64,000 nt of DNA from an uncultured Bacteroidaceae bacterium (GCA_944320785.1 CALUIR010000004.1:1-64000); one strand, 5' to 3'; positions 36,643-46,386 are shown, numbered from the stretch's first letter. Notes: generated by a model from the sequence alone, not told the origin. A program made the numbers and translations.

Positions 36643-37770
36643 ATGAAAACAAAAGGAAACATAAGGGTTATTATCAGCGGAGGCGGAACGGGAGGACATA
36701 TATTTCCGGCCATCTCGATTGCAAATGCAATAAAAAGGAATGAACCGAATGCAGAGATTTTATTTATTGGCGCAGAGGGAAAAATGGAAATGAAAAGGGT
36801 TCCTGAGGCCGGTTATGATATAATAGGTTTGCCGATTTGCGGATTCGACAGGAAACACTTGTTCAAAAATTTCGCCGTATTGTTTAAAATACTAAAAAGC
36901 CAATGGAAAGCATACCACATCATTAAAATGTTCAAGCCACATGTCGTAGTAGGAGTGGGAGGATTTGCCAGCGGCCCTACACTTAAAACAGCGGCCATGA
37001 TGGGAATCCCCACCTTGATACAAGAACAAAATTCTTATGCAGGAGTCACCAATAAGCTTTTGGCACGAAGTGCAAAGAAAATATGCGTAGCTTACGAAGG
37101 AATGGAACGTTTCTTTGACAAAAAAAAGATTGTGATGACGGGTAATCCTGTCAGACAGGATCTGTTGAAGAATGTAATATCCCGTGATGAAGCTATTCGT
37201 CATTGGAAACTGAATCCAGCGAAAAAAACGATTCTTGTGGTTGGTGGAAGTTTAGGTGCCTACACATTAAACCATTGCATGCTTTCAGGCCTGGAAAAAA
37301 TCCGACAATCCGATGTGCAATTTATTTGGCAAACAGGGAAAAGTTATTTCCAACAAGCTAAAAAGGTAATAGAAAACAATAGCAACGAATATCCAATGCT
37401 GTTTGTCACCGATTTCATTTCAAAGATGGAATATGCTTATGGAGCTGCTGATTTGATTGTATCCAGAGCCGGAGCAGGTTCTATTTCAGAGTTCTGTTTG
37501 CTAAAGAAACCTGTCATTCTAGTTCCCTCTCCCAATGTAGCTGAAGACCATCAAACCAAAAATGCTTTAGCATTAGTGGAACAAGACGCAGCATTATATG
37601 TGAAAGACAGTGAAGCAAAAGGGGAGTTATTGGATTTAGCGATACAAACAGTTCAAAATTCAGAGCTTCTTGCACAATTAAGAACGAATATTGCTAAATT
37701 TGCTCATCACAATTCAGCAGATATCATTGCAAAAGAAGTTCATAAATTAGCAGAAACGCATCATGGATAA
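36643..37770 (+). CDS. murG: UDP-GlcNAc:lipid I transferase
   Basis: MurG converts lipid I to lipid II at the inner face of the membrane. The 375 residues are a GT-B enzyme with the G-rich N-terminal loop ISGGGTGGHIFPA, VVGVGGFASGPTLKTAAMMG, LIQEQNSYAGVTNK, and the UDP-GlcNAc site ADLIVSRAGAGSISE. Its last codons overlap the murC start by 8 nt if murC begins at 37763. Confidence 0.97.
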   Translation: MKTKGNIRVIISGGGTGGHIFPAISIANAIKRNEPNAEILFIGAEGKMEMKRVPEAGYDIIGLPICGFDRKHLFKNFAVLFKILKSQWKAYHIIKMFKPHVVVGVGGFASGPTLKTAAMMGIPTLIQEQNSYAGVTNKLLARSAKKICVAYEGMERFFDKKKIVMTGNPVRQDLLKNVISRDEAIRHWKLNPAKKTILVVGGSLGAYTLNHCMLSGLEKIRQSDVQFIWQTGKSYFQQAKKVIENNSNEYPMLFVTDFISKMEYAYGAADLIVSRAGAGSISEFCLLKKPVILVPSPNVAEDHQTKNALALVEQDAALYVKDSEAKGELLDLAIQTVQNSELLAQLRTNIAKFAHHNSADIIAKEVHKLAETHHG

Positions 37771-39154
37771 CATGGATATCAACACAATACAATCCGCCTA
37801 CTTTATTGGTGCCGGCGGCATAGGGATGAGTGCCTTGGTTCGTTTTTTCCTTTTCAAAGGGAAATATGTAGCAGGATATGACCGTACATCAAGCGAATTA
37901 ACAGAAAAGTTGATAGCAGAAGGCGCCAATATTCATTACACAGAGGACATTGGCCTCATTCCTAAAAAATGCTTGGACAAGAAAACAACTTTAGTGATTT
38001 ACACTCCTGCTGTGCCTGCTACACACAAAGAACTGGATTATTTTGTGAAGAATGGTTTCCAAGTCTGCAAACGTTCTCAAGTGTTAGGGCTGATTACACG
38101 TTACGGGAAGGCACTGTGCGTGGCAGGCACCCATGGAAAGACCACAACATCCGCAATGGCAGCACATTTGCTGCATCAATCCCATATTGATTGCACAGCT
38201 TTTTTGGGAGGCATCTCAAAAAATTATGGCACCAATCTCATTTTATCAGGAAAAAGTGAATTCATTGTAGCAGAAGCGGATGAGTTCGACCGTTCTTTCC
38301 ATTGGCTTTCCCCTTATATGTCAGTGATTACAGCAACAGATCCCGATCACTTGGATGTCTATGAGACAAAAGAAGCCTACATTGAAAGCTTTGCCAAATA
38401 TACTTCATTAATCCTTCCGGGAGGGTGTTTGATTATCCATAAAAACCTGGAATTGATTCCGAGGATAAATGAAGGGGTACGAATATATTCCTACTCACGG
38501 AATGAAGGCGATTTCCATGCATCCCGCATACGTATTGGCGGTGGAAAAATCATAATCGACTTTGTCACTCCTTCTACCGTTATTGCCGACGTTGAATTAG
38601 GAGTACCTGTTTTAGTAAACATTGAAAACAGCGTGGCAGCAATGGCTTTAGCTTGGTTAAATGGAGTCTCTGAGGAAGAAATCAAACGCGGAATGGCCAG
38701 TTTCCGTGGTGTGGAGCGCCGTTTTGATTTCAAAATTAAAAGAGATAACCTTATTTTGTTGAGCGATTACGCCCATCACCCGGAAGAAATTAAGCAAAGC
38801 GTGACATCAATACGCGAATTATACAAGGATAAAAAGATTACGGCTATATTCCAGCCTCATCTTTACACACGCACCCGTGATTTTTACCGGGAGTTTGCAG
38901 AAAGCCTTTCTCTGCTTGATGAAGTCATTCTATTGGACATTTACCCGGCACGTGAAAAACCAATACCTGGCGTCACAAGCCGCTTGATATACGATCAATT
39001 GCGCCCAAACATCCAAAAGGTAATGTGTTCAAAAGAAAATCTTTTGAATACCTTAAAGGACTGGCCAATCGAAGTATTGATTGTCTTGGGAGCAGGTGAT
39101 GTGGACAATTATGTACCGGCCATCCAAGCATTGTTGGAGAATAATTATAAATGA
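37763..39154 (+). CDS. murC: UDP-MurNAc--L-alanine ligase
   Basis: MurC attaches L-alanine to UDP-MurNAc. The 463 residues show YFIGAGGIGMSALV, the ATP loop VAGTHGKTTTSAMA, ITATDPDHLDVYE and the C-terminal LSDYAHHPEEIKQS and IFQPHLYTRT. There are two possible starts, 37763 (8-nt overlap with murG) and 37772 (1 nt after the murG stop); family N-termini fit either. The stop overlaps the ftsQ start (ATGA). Confidence 0.96.
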   Translation: MDNMDINTIQSAYFIGAGGIGMSALVRFFLFKGKYVAGYDRTSSELTEKLIAEGANIHYTEDIGLIPKKCLDKKTTLVIYTPAVPATHKELDYFVKNGFQVCKRSQVLGLITRYGKALCVAGTHGKTTTSAMAAHLLHQSHIDCTAFLGGISKNYGTNLILSGKSEFIVAEADEFDRSFHWLSPYMSVITATDPDHLDVYETKEAYIESFAKYTSLILPGGCLIIHKNLELIPRINEGVRIYSYSRNEGDFHASRIRIGGGKIIIDFVTPSTVIADVELGVPVLVNIENSVAAMALAWLNGVSEEEIKRGMASFRGVERRFDFKIKRDNLILLSDYAHHPEEIKQSVTSIRELYKDKKITAIFQPHLYTRTRDFYREFAESLSLLDEVILLDIYPAREKPIPGVTSRLIYDQLRPNIQKVMCSKENLLNTLKDWPIEVLIVLGAGDVDNYVPAIQALLENNYK

Positions 39155-39888
39155 TAAAAAAAATATTCATATTATTGTCGGGTACGCTAATCGGTGTTTA
39201 TCTCGTTTTGGCGTTGACTGTTTTCAACCGTGAACCAATTGCCCAAATTTGCCAAGGCTTTGAGTTAGTCATAGAAGACCAAAGCAGCAGGCAATTTGTA
39301 ACAAAGGAGGAAATGGTCAGCCTGCTAAAGAAAAAGAAGCTATATCCTGTCGGGAAAAGAATGGAAGATATCCGAACAGACCTTTTAGAAGCGGCATTCA
39401 ACAGTGACCCGTTCGTAGAAAGTTCCGAATGTTATAAGTCACCTGCCGGAATATTATATGCAAAAGTGCGGCAACGTGTACCGGTATTGCGGGTGATGAA
39501 CAATGCAGGGGAAAATTTCTATATCGACGACAAAGCAAAGGTGATGCCTGTGCATACAGGACGCCCCACCCATTTGGTAATAGTAACAGGGTTTGCCGAC
39601 AAAACGTTCGCTGCAGATAAAATTTATCCACTGGGAATGTTCCTGATGAAAGACAAGTTTTGGAACGCACAAATCGAACAAATCAATGTAACCCCAAAAA
39701 AAGAAATAGAATTAGTGCCTCGTGTAGGAGAACATATCGTCTTTTTAGGTTCTATCGACCACTTCGAAGAAAAATTGGCTCGCTTAAAACTATTCTATGA
39801 AAAAGCGTTAAACAAGATTGGATGGAACAAATATAAAAGAATAAGTTTGGAATTTGGCAACCAGATAATTTGCACAAAAAAGAATTGA
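39151..39888 (+). CDS. ftsQ: Divisome protein FtsQ
   Basis: The 245-residue bitopic protein has a short N-terminus, one membrane segment (IFILLSGTLIGVYLVLALTV) and a periplasmic part with a POTRA-like region (about 45-115: VTKEEMVSLLKKKKLYPVG, then SDPFVESSECYKSPAG) and a beta domain (VLRVMNNAGENFYIDDKAKV). It is short and diverged, as usual in Bacteroidetes, and placement between murC and ftsA supports the call. It should bridge early and late divisome proteins. Confidence 0.93.
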   Translation: MIKKIFILLSGTLIGVYLVLALTVFNREPIAQICQGFELVIEDQSSRQFVTKEEMVSLLKKKKLYPVGKRMEDIRTDLLEAAFNSDPFVESSECYKSPAGILYAKVRQRVPVLRVMNNAGENFYIDDKAKVMPVHTGRPTHLVIVTGFADKTFAADKIYPLGMFLMKDKFWNAQIEQINVTPKKEIELVPRVGEHIVFLGSIDHFEEKLARLKLFYEKALNKIGWNKYKRISLEFGNQIICTKKN

Positions 39889-39893
39889 ATGAT

Positions 39894-41249
39894 ATGGCAG
39901 AAACAAGTTTTATTGCAGCAATAGAGTTGGGGTCTTCAAAGATCACCGGCATTGCAGGAAGGAAAAACAGCGACGGAAGCATCTATGTCTTAGCTTGCGT
40001 CAGCGAGGATTCTTCTTCCTGTATCAAAAAAGGCGCGGTTTACAATCTGACAAAGACCGCACAATGCCTGACCTCCATTATCAACAGGCTGGAGGAAAAA
40101 TTGAACGCAACGATAGCAAAGGTGTATGTAGGCATAGGAGGCCTGTCTTTGCATTCTATCAAGAATACAGTGACCCGCCGTTTAGACGAGGAAGTAGAGG
40201 TATCCGATGACTTGGTGGACGAAATCAAGGCAGAAAATGAATCCATTCCTTTGATGGACTATGAGATTCTGGATGTGATTCCGCAGGAATATCGTGTAGG
40301 AAGCAGTTTCCAAATAGATCCCATAGGCGTGTTGACCAACCACATCGAAGGCCGCTTCTTGAATATAATAGCCCGCACGTCATTAAAGAAAAATCTGGAG
40401 CGTTGCTTAGAGCAAGCAAAAATTAATGTCGCTGATTTCTTTATCACTGCTGAAGCCACAGCGGATGCAATCCTTGCAGATGCAGAGAAACGCTCTGGTT
40501 GTGCATTGGTGGATTTGGGTGCTGACACAACTACTGTAGCTATTTATAAGAACAACATCCTCCGTCATTTGGCTGTCCTACCGCTCGGAGGAAACAACAT
40601 CACCCACGATATTTGTGATTTAAACATCGAGGAAAACGAAGCAGAACAATTAAAATTAAAATATGGCAGTGCCATCAATGAACAGGCCATAGAAGAAGAA
40701 ACGCCTGTAACAATTGATTTGCAAGACCATCGCACCGTGTCAGAGCAAGATTTGAACGACATCATAGAAGCAAGGGTAGAAGAGATTGTCGCCAACGTGT
40801 GGAACCAGATTCAAATTGCAGGCTACGAGAACCAGTTGTTGGCCGGCATTGTCCTGACAGGCGGAGGAGCCAACTTACGCAACATAGAGAATGCTTTCCG
40901 AAACAAGAAAAAAGGAAAGATAAAAACCGTCCGCATCATATTGCCCGGCGTGAAGGTAGCCGAACCGGATATTATCCATAACGATGCAAGGTTCAACTCC
41001 GTGTTGGGATTGTTGTTGGCAGGAAATGAGAATTGCTGCCAGCCTATCGAGAAACCAATTTCTGATTTATTGGGCGACACTGCGACAACATCCTCATCAA
41101 TAAACGAAAAGAAAAACCTTGACGAAGATGATGTACGGAGAAAAAAAGATGCAGAAGAAAAAGAACGCAAAAAAAAGGAAAAAGAAAAGGAACGGAAACG
41201 AAAGATGACCGACCTCTGGGGCCGTTTTTTTGACGATGATGAAAAATAA
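39894..41249 (+). CDS. ftsA: Cell-division actin homologue FtsA
   Basis: FtsA anchors FtsZ filaments to the membrane. The 451 residues contain the actin-type phosphate loops (AAIELGSSKITG and ALVDLGADTTTVAIYK), the adenosine motif GIVLTGGGANLRNIE and the SHS2-type 1C domain between them. At the C-terminus, a long charged linker (about 400-440, K/E repeats) leads to an amphipathic helix MTDLWGRFFDD. The linker is longer than in E. coli (420 residues total). ATG 39894 is chosen over TTG 39870, which overlaps ftsQ. Confidence 0.96.
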   Translation: MAETSFIAAIELGSSKITGIAGRKNSDGSIYVLACVSEDSSSCIKKGAVYNLTKTAQCLTSIINRLEEKLNATIAKVYVGIGGLSLHSIKNTVTRRLDEEVEVSDDLVDEIKAENESIPLMDYEILDVIPQEYRVGSSFQIDPIGVLTNHIEGRFLNIIARTSLKKNLERCLEQAKINVADFFITAEATADAILADAEKRSGCALVDLGADTTTVAIYKNNILRHLAVLPLGGNNITHDICDLNIEENEAEQLKLKYGSAINEQAIEEETPVTIDLQDHRTVSEQDLNDIIEARVEEIVANVWNQIQIAGYENQLLAGIVLTGGGANLRNIENAFRNKKKGKIKTVRIILPGVKVAEPDIIHNDARFNSVLGLLLAGNENCCQPIEKPISDLLGDTATTSSSINEKKNLDEDDVRRKKDAEEKERKKKEKEKERKRKMTDLWGRFFDDDEK

Positions 41250-41266
41250 ACTAAAAATAGAAGATT

Positions 41267-42559
41267 ATGCTGGATAGTAGCAAAGCGATGCCGTTTGCAT
41301 TTACAGGAACCGATGTTCCCAGCATCATTAAAGTGATTGGTGTAGGCGGTGGTGGCGGCAATGCCGTGACCCACATGTTCAAAGAAGGAATAAAAGGCGT
41401 TACTTTCGCCTTGTGCAATACTGACAACCAAGTCTTGGCACGTTCGCCCATTCCCGTGAAACTGCAGTTAGGGCCTACCGTGACGCATGGATTAGGGGCA
41501 GGCAGTGAACCTTCCAAAGCAGAAAAAGCGGCTGAAGAAAGCATGGATGACATCCGTGCATTACTAAGCGACGGCACACAGATGGTTTTCATTACGGCAG
41601 CCATGGGTGGCGGCACCGGCACAGGGGCGGCGCCGGTAGTGGCCCGCGTTGCCAAGGAAATGGGCATACTGACGGTGGGCATCGTCACCATTCCTTTTTT
41701 GTTTGAAGGCAAGGAGAAAATCATCCAAGCCATCGAAGGCGTGGAAAAAATCCGGGAAAATGTGGATGCACTGATGATTATCAACAATGAACGCTTGCGT
41801 TTCATCTACCCCGACTTCACGTTCATCAATGCATTTGCCAAAGCAGATGACACCCTGTCCATTGCCGCCAAGAGCATTGTGGAAATCATCACGGTGGAAG
41901 GCATCATGAACCTTGACTTTGCCGATGTATGCACCACGCTCCGCAACGGAGGCGTCGCCATCATCAGCTCAGGGCTGGGCGATGGCGAGAACCGTGTGGA
42001 AAAGGCCATCCAAGATGCCTTGCACTCACCTTTGCTCAACAACACGGACATCGTGAACGCGCAGAAAGTGCTTATCAACCTGACTTTCGGCGAAGATGCC
42101 AACTTCATGATGGAAGAAGTCACAGCCATCCATGACTTCATGCGGAAGCTGAACCCGAACCTGAAGTTCATCTGGGGCTATGCAATAGACAACACATTGG
42201 GTTCTTCCGTGAAAATCACCATCCTGGCATCCGGCTTCGACGTCAAGGACTTTGCCGGGGATGAAATGGACGAAAGACGCGATAAAAAGGAAGAAGAAGA
42301 CCAAAGTCGCATCGAGGCCATTTATGGCGGCGAACTATTGGCCGGCCTAGGAAAGGCGCGTGCCAAGAAACGCCATATCTACATCTTTTCGCAGGAGGAC
42401 CTCGACAACGACGACGTGATATCAATGGTAGAAATGTCGCCCACCTGCCACCGCGACAAGACAACGCTCGACAATATCCGGTCGAAAGCCGTGACAGGCG
42501 TGGAAAACGGAGCGGATGAGCCGTCTGGGGTGGAAAATGACGGAATAATCAGGTTTTAA
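41267..42559 (+). CDS. ftsZ: Cell-division tubulin homologue FtsZ
   Basis: FtsZ is the GTPase that forms the Z ring. The 430 residues show VGGGGGNAVTHM, the tubulin signature GGGTGTGAAPV, and the T7-type catalytic loop NLDFADVCTTLRNGG. The central helix and the C-terminal beta domain (to about residue 325) are normal. The C-terminal region is a variable linker ending NDGIIRF; the canonical DIPxFLR-like peptide is not obvious, so the docking motif for FtsA may differ here. It lies 17 nt after ftsA. Confidence 0.97.
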   Translation: MLDSSKAMPFAFTGTDVPSIIKVIGVGGGGGNAVTHMFKEGIKGVTFALCNTDNQVLARSPIPVKLQLGPTVTHGLGAGSEPSKAEKAAEESMDDIRALLSDGTQMVFITAAMGGGTGTGAAPVVARVAKEMGILTVGIVTIPFLFEGKEKIIQAIEGVEKIRENVDALMIINNERLRFIYPDFTFINAFAKADDTLSIAAKSIVEIITVEGIMNLDFADVCTTLRNGGVAIISSGLGDGENRVEKAIQDALHSPLLNNTDIVNAQKVLINLTFGEDANFMMEEVTAIHDFMRKLNPNLKFIWGYAIDNTLGSSVKITILASGFDVKDFAGDEMDERRDKKEEEDQSRIEAIYGGELLAGLGKARAKKRHIYIFSQEDLDNDDVISMVEMSPTCHRDKTTLDNIRSKAVTGVENGADEPSGVENDGIIRF

Positions 42560-42573
42560 TTAAAAAAAGACAT

Positions 42574-43026
42574 ATGATGGATTTATTTGAACAAGTCAGC
42601 AATGACATCAAGGAAGCCATGAAGGCGAAAGACAAAGTTCGCTTGGAAACTTTGCGCAACGTGAAAAAGTTTTTCTTAGAGGCAAAGACCGCTCCGGGCG
42701 CCAACGACACGTTGACGGACGAAGCCGCCCTGAAGATTCTCCAGAAACTGGCCAAGCAAGGAAAGGATGCTGCCGAAATCTACGTGGGGCAGAACCGCCA
42801 AGACCTGGCGGATGCCGAATTGGCACAGGTGACTGTCATAGAAACTTACCTGCCAAAGCAGATGTCGGCCGCAGAACTGGAAGCTGCGCTGAAGGAAATC
42901 ATCGCAGAGACCGGCGCTTCCGGCGCGAAAGACATGGGGAAAGTGATGGGCATTGCCACCAAGAAGTTGGCAGGCAAAGCAGAAGGCCGCGCCATCTCCA
43001 CCATGGTAAAGCAATTGCTGGGATAG
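42574..43026 (+). CDS. GatB/YqeY domain protein
   Basis: The 150-residue helical protein matches the YqeY family (EQVSNDIKEAMKAKDKVRLETLRNVK near the start, quoted in part; AEIYVGQNRQDLADAE, YLPKQMSAAELEAAL, GAKDMGKVMGIATKKLAGKA). The domain resembles the tail of amidotransferase GatB and is thought to bind tRNA or aid aminoacylation, but a defined function is lacking. It follows ftsZ by 14 nt and ends the dcw transcript, before a strong terminator. Either of two adjacent ATG codons may be used. Confidence 0.93.
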   Translation: MMDLFEQVSNDIKEAMKAKDKVRLETLRNVKKFFLEAKTAPGANDTLTDEAALKILQKLAKQGKDAAEIYVGQNRQDLADAELAQVTVIETYLPKQMSAAELEAALKEIIAETGASGAKDMGKVMGIATKKLAGKAEGRAISTMVKQLLG

Positions 43027-43055
43027 CCGACATGCCGGCACGGATTTCAAGTGCT

Positions 43056-43097
43056 TCCGCCCTGCTCGAAAAACTTTCCGGGAAGGGCGGATTTTTT
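43056..43097 (+). terminator. Intrinsic terminator of the dcw-yqeY operon
   Basis: TCCGCCCT (43056-43063) pairs with AGGGCGGA (43084-43091), followed at once by six T (43092-43097). It lies about 30 nt beyond the yqeY stop and touches the last base of the convergent M20 gene. Confidence 0.8.
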
Positions 43098-44161
43098 CAA
43101 TGAAGAACCAAACCGTCCAATAAAGACACATATAAAGGTATCGCCTCCCCGATTTCAGCCACCTCCACGTATTCATCGGCCGTATGCGAACGCTGCGACT
43201 GCCCCGGCCCTATCTTCACCGTGGGGAAAGGCATCAACGCTTGGTCCGACAATGTAGGGGAACCGAAAGGCCGCCGCCCCAAAGCAATGGCGCGCCGCAC
43301 GAAAGGATGCTCCTCGCTGATGCAGGAAGAATTCAGGCGGAAGGAACGCGCCCGCACCTCACCTTTCACATGCGAAGTGATAAGCCCGTACAATTCCTCA
43401 TTGGAATACAGTTCGTTGCTCCGCACATCCACCACGAACGCGCAAGCATCGGGGATGACATTGTGCTGCGTGCCTGCCTGAATCTGCGTCACGCTCATCT
43501 TCACCGCCCCCAGCAATGGCGATACCTTTTCAAAGCGGAATGTGCGGAACCATTCAATGTCGTCCATCGCCTTGTAAATGGCATTCTCCCCACCGTCGCG
43601 CGCGGCATGCCCTGCCACGCCGTGCGCCGTCACGTCCAGCACCATCAGCCCCTTCTCGGCCACCGCAGGCTGCATGCCGGTCGGCTCGCCGACAATGCCC
43701 AAATGGATGGGCGGAAGCACGGGAAGCACGCTTTCCACCCCATTCTTCCCGGAGATTTCCTCCTCGCACGACACCAAATAAACCAAATTGAAAGGTTGCT
43801 CCTTCAGTGTCAGTGCCCGGAACGCTTGGAACATTGCCACCAAGCTGGCACCGGCATCATTGCTACCCAAACCATACAAACGGCCTTCCTCCTCTTTCGC
43901 CGTGAATGGGTGCTTCTTCCATCCTGCCACAGGCTTTACCGTGTCAACATGGGAGTTCAGCAGCACCGTAGGCCGATCCAAAGAAAAATCCGGGCTCATA
44001 CACCACAAATTATTCCCCTTTCGGTTCACAGCAACCCCCACTGATTCAATGTAATTTTGCAGGAAATCAACAGCAGTTTCTTCTTCCCCGCTCACGGATG
44101 AAATGCCGATTAAGGACTTCAACAAACTGACAGCCTCTGCCAGCAAAACTTCTTGGTTCAT
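43097..44161 (-). CDS. M20 family deacylase, probable N-acyl-ornithine deacetylase
   Basis: The 354-residue zinc peptidase-fold enzyme shows the metal ligands in order: LLNSHVDTVKP (His, Asp), GLGSNDAGASLVAM (Asp), VSCEEEISGKNG (Glu pair), and a distal His in QRSHTADEYVE. It matches the ArgE/DapE group. In Bacteroides arginine synthesis uses N-succinyl-ornithine, so this could release ornithine from that intermediate; the substrate is inferred from family membership only. It has no arg neighbours here. A minus-strand -7 box TATCTTTG lies at 44184-44191. Confidence 0.82.
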   Translation of the reverse strand: MNQEVLLAEAVSLLKSLIGISSVSGEEETAVDFLQNYIESVGVAVNRKGNNLWCMSPDFSLDRPTVLLNSHVDTVKPVAGWKKHPFTAKEEEGRLYGLGSNDAGASLVAMFQAFRALTLKEQPFNLVYLVSCEEEISGKNGVESVLPVLPPIHLGIVGEPTGMQPAVAEKGLMVLDVTAHGVAGHAARDGGENAIYKAMDDIEWFRTFRFEKVSPLLGAVKMSVTQIQAGTQHNVIPDACAFVVDVRSNELYSNEELYGLITSHVKGEVRARSFRLNSSCISEEHPFVRRAIALGRRPFGSPTLSDQALMPFPTVKIGPGQSQRSHTADEYVEVAEIGEAIPLYVSLLDGLVLH

Positions 44162-44204
44162 CGTCTTTTCATGTTTAGCGCGGCAAAGATAAGGATTTTT
44201 TCAA

Positions 44205-44480
44205 CAAAAAATCCCGGCCTGCCTGCATGAAAGCTCAAAACAGCCGGGCAAGAAGCGCCGTTCGCCCGCATGGGAACTATATCTTTAACCTAAGGATGCA
44301 TATCCTTAGGCTGAGGATGTACATCTTTAGGCTAAGGATGTGTATCCTTAGCCTAAAGATAAAGAAATTAGCCGCATGGACGGGACTTCCTGCCCAAGCA
44401 AACAAGATTTCCCATGCAGGCAAACCGAAGTTTTTTCCCGGCAAGGCACTAATTTCATCCGAAAAACAGCAAATAATTAA
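44205..44480 (+). repeat. Intergenic repeat family, copy 2 (upstream of acyl-CoA synthetase)
   Basis: The 367-nt spacer (44162-44528) carries a relative of 23727-23930. Palindromic units TCTTTAACC, TCCTTAGGC, TCTTTAGGC and TCCTTAGCC begin at 44282, 44303, 44324 and 44345, exactly 21 nt apart, with the partner arms CTAAGGAT between. They are followed by AAAGAAATTAGCCGCATGGA, CGGGACTTCC and then TTCCCGGCAAGG and CCGAAAAA as in copy 1. A -7 box TATCTTTG (44492-44499) for the downstream gene lies just after the repeat. No coding role is likely. Confidence 0.7.
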
Positions 44481-44528
44481 TAAATTAAACATATCTTTGC
44501 GTGCGGGTCACAATAAAGGAAGAATGCC

Positions 44529-46337
44529 ATGGTTTATCATCATTTATCTGTCCTCATCCATCGCCAAGCTGAAAAGTACGGCAATCGCACAGCCTTGAGA
44601 TACAAAAATTACGAAAGAGGCACATGGATATCTGTCAGCTGGACACAATTCTCAGAATATGTGAAATTCACAGCCAATGCCTTGGCAGAATCCGGAATAA
44701 AAGAACAGGAAAACATCGGGGTCTTCTCGCAGAACAAGCCGGAGTGCCTCTACGTGGACTTCGCGGCCTTTGCCATCCGGGCCGTCACCATCCCCCTGTA
44801 CGCCACCAGTTCGCCTGACCAAGTGCGCTACATGGTGAACGATGCCGGCATCCGCTACCTGTTCGTGGGCGAACAGTTCCAATACGATGCCGCCTTTGGC
44901 GTGTTAGGCGTGTGCAACAGCCTGCAACAACTCATCATCTTCGACCGTTCCGTGCAATTAGACCCTCGCGACAAGACCTCCATCTACTTCGACGACTTCC
45001 TGAAGAAAGGAAGCAGGAAACAACATGAAGCCGCCATCCAAGAGAAAACAGCCCGCGCCAACGAAGACGACGTGGCCAACATCCTGTACACCTCCGGCAC
45101 GACCGGCGAACCCAAAGGCGTGCTGCTGCACCATTCCTGCTACCTGCAAGCCTTCAAGGCACACGACCTCCGCCTCACTTCCATGACGGACAAGGACGTG
45201 TCCATGAACTTCCTGCCCTTGGCACACATATTCGAACGGGCATGGACCTACTACTGCCTGCACAAAGGCGTATTGGTCTGCATCAACCTGCGCCCCACCG
45301 ACATACAAACCTCCATCAAGGAAATACGCCCCACGCTGATGTGCAGCGTACCGCGCTTCTGGGAGAAAGTATATAGCGCCGTGCAGGAAAAAATCAGCCA
45401 AGCCACCGGCATCAAGAAAAAAATCATGCTCGACGCGCTCCGGGTGGGGAAAATGCACAACATCGACTGCATCAGCAAAGGAATAACCCCGCCGGCCGGC
45501 CTCCACCTCAAATACCTGCTCTACGAAAAGACGATTTACAGCCTGCTGAAGAAAACCATCGGCATCGAAAACGGCAACTTCTTCCCGACCGCCGGTGCAG
45601 CCGTCCCCGACAAAGTATGCGAATTCGTCCACTCCGTAGGCATCAACATGATTGTAGGCTACGGGCTGACCGAATCCACGGCCACCGTCTCCTGCACGTT
45701 GCCTGACCGCTACACCATCGGATCCGTAGGCTTCATCATGCCTGGCCTTGAAGTCCAGATAGGCGAAAACCACGAAATCCTTCTCCGGGGGAAAACCATC
45801 ACAAAAGGATACTACAAGAAGATAGAAGCCACAACCGCCGCCATCGACAAGGACGGATGGTTCCACACCGGCGACGCCGGCTACATGAAAGGCGGCGAAC
45901 TGTTCCTGACGGAACGCATCAAGGACCTGTTCAAGACCTCCAACGGCAAATACATCGCCCCGCAGGCCATCGAGTCCAGATTGGTCATCGACCGCTACAT
46001 CGACCAAATCGCCATCATCGCCGACCAACGCAAATTCGTCTCCGCGCTTATCGTGCCAGAATATGAATTAGTAGAAGAATACGCAAAGCAAAAAGGCATC
46101 AGCTACCGGGAACGGGAAGACCTTTTGCGGCATCCCAAAATCATCGCCCTCTTCAAAGCCCGCATCGACACCTTGCAACAATCCTTGGCCCACTACGAAC
46201 AAATCAAGCGCTTCACCTTGCTGCCCCATCCATTCAGCGTGGAAAAAGGAGAACTCACCAACACTTTGAAAATAAAGCGCGATGTCCTCAACAGGAATTT
46301 CGCCAATGAAATTGAAGCGATGTACAAAGAGCCGTAA
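44529..46337 (+). CDS. Long-chain fatty acid--CoA ligase
   Basis: This AMP-forming enzyme activates long-chain fatty acids to acyl-CoA. The 602 residues include ANILYTSGTTGEPKGVLLHH (AMP-binding loop), FLPLAHIFERAW, MIVGYGLTESTATVSC and DGWFHTGDAGYMKGGELFLTERIKDLFKTSNGK, the last quoted as WFHTGDAGYM and ERIKDLFKTSNGKYIAP. It lacks a signal peptide and is of the bacterial FadD/plant LACS-like branch. It is monocistronic, with a terminator hairpin overlapping the next promoter. Confidence 0.93.
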   Translation: MVYHHLSVLIHRQAEKYGNRTALRYKNYERGTWISVSWTQFSEYVKFTANALAESGIKEQENIGVFSQNKPECLYVDFAAFAIRAVTIPLYATSSPDQVRYMVNDAGIRYLFVGEQFQYDAAFGVLGVCNSLQQLIIFDRSVQLDPRDKTSIYFDDFLKKGSRKQHEAAIQEKTARANEDDVANILYTSGTTGEPKGVLLHHSCYLQAFKAHDLRLTSMTDKDVSMNFLPLAHIFERAWTYYCLHKGVLVCINLRPTDIQTSIKEIRPTLMCSVPRFWEKVYSAVQEKISQATGIKKKIMLDALRVGKMHNIDCISKGITPPAGLHLKYLLYEKTIYSLLKKTIGIENGNFFPTAGAAVPDKVCEFVHSVGINMIVGYGLTESTATVSCTLPDRYTIGSVGFIMPGLEVQIGENHEILLRGKTITKGYYKKIEATTAAIDKDGWFHTGDAGYMKGGELFLTERIKDLFKTSNGKYIAPQAIESRLVIDRYIDQIAIIADQRKFVSALIVPEYELVEEYAKQKGISYREREDLLRHPKIIALFKARIDTLQQSLAHYEQIKRFTLLPHPFSVEKGELTNTLKIKRDVLNRNFANEIEAMYKEP

Positions 46338-46386
46338 CACGATTGTAACATAAAAAGACGTTATACGGCCCATTTAACAACTATTC

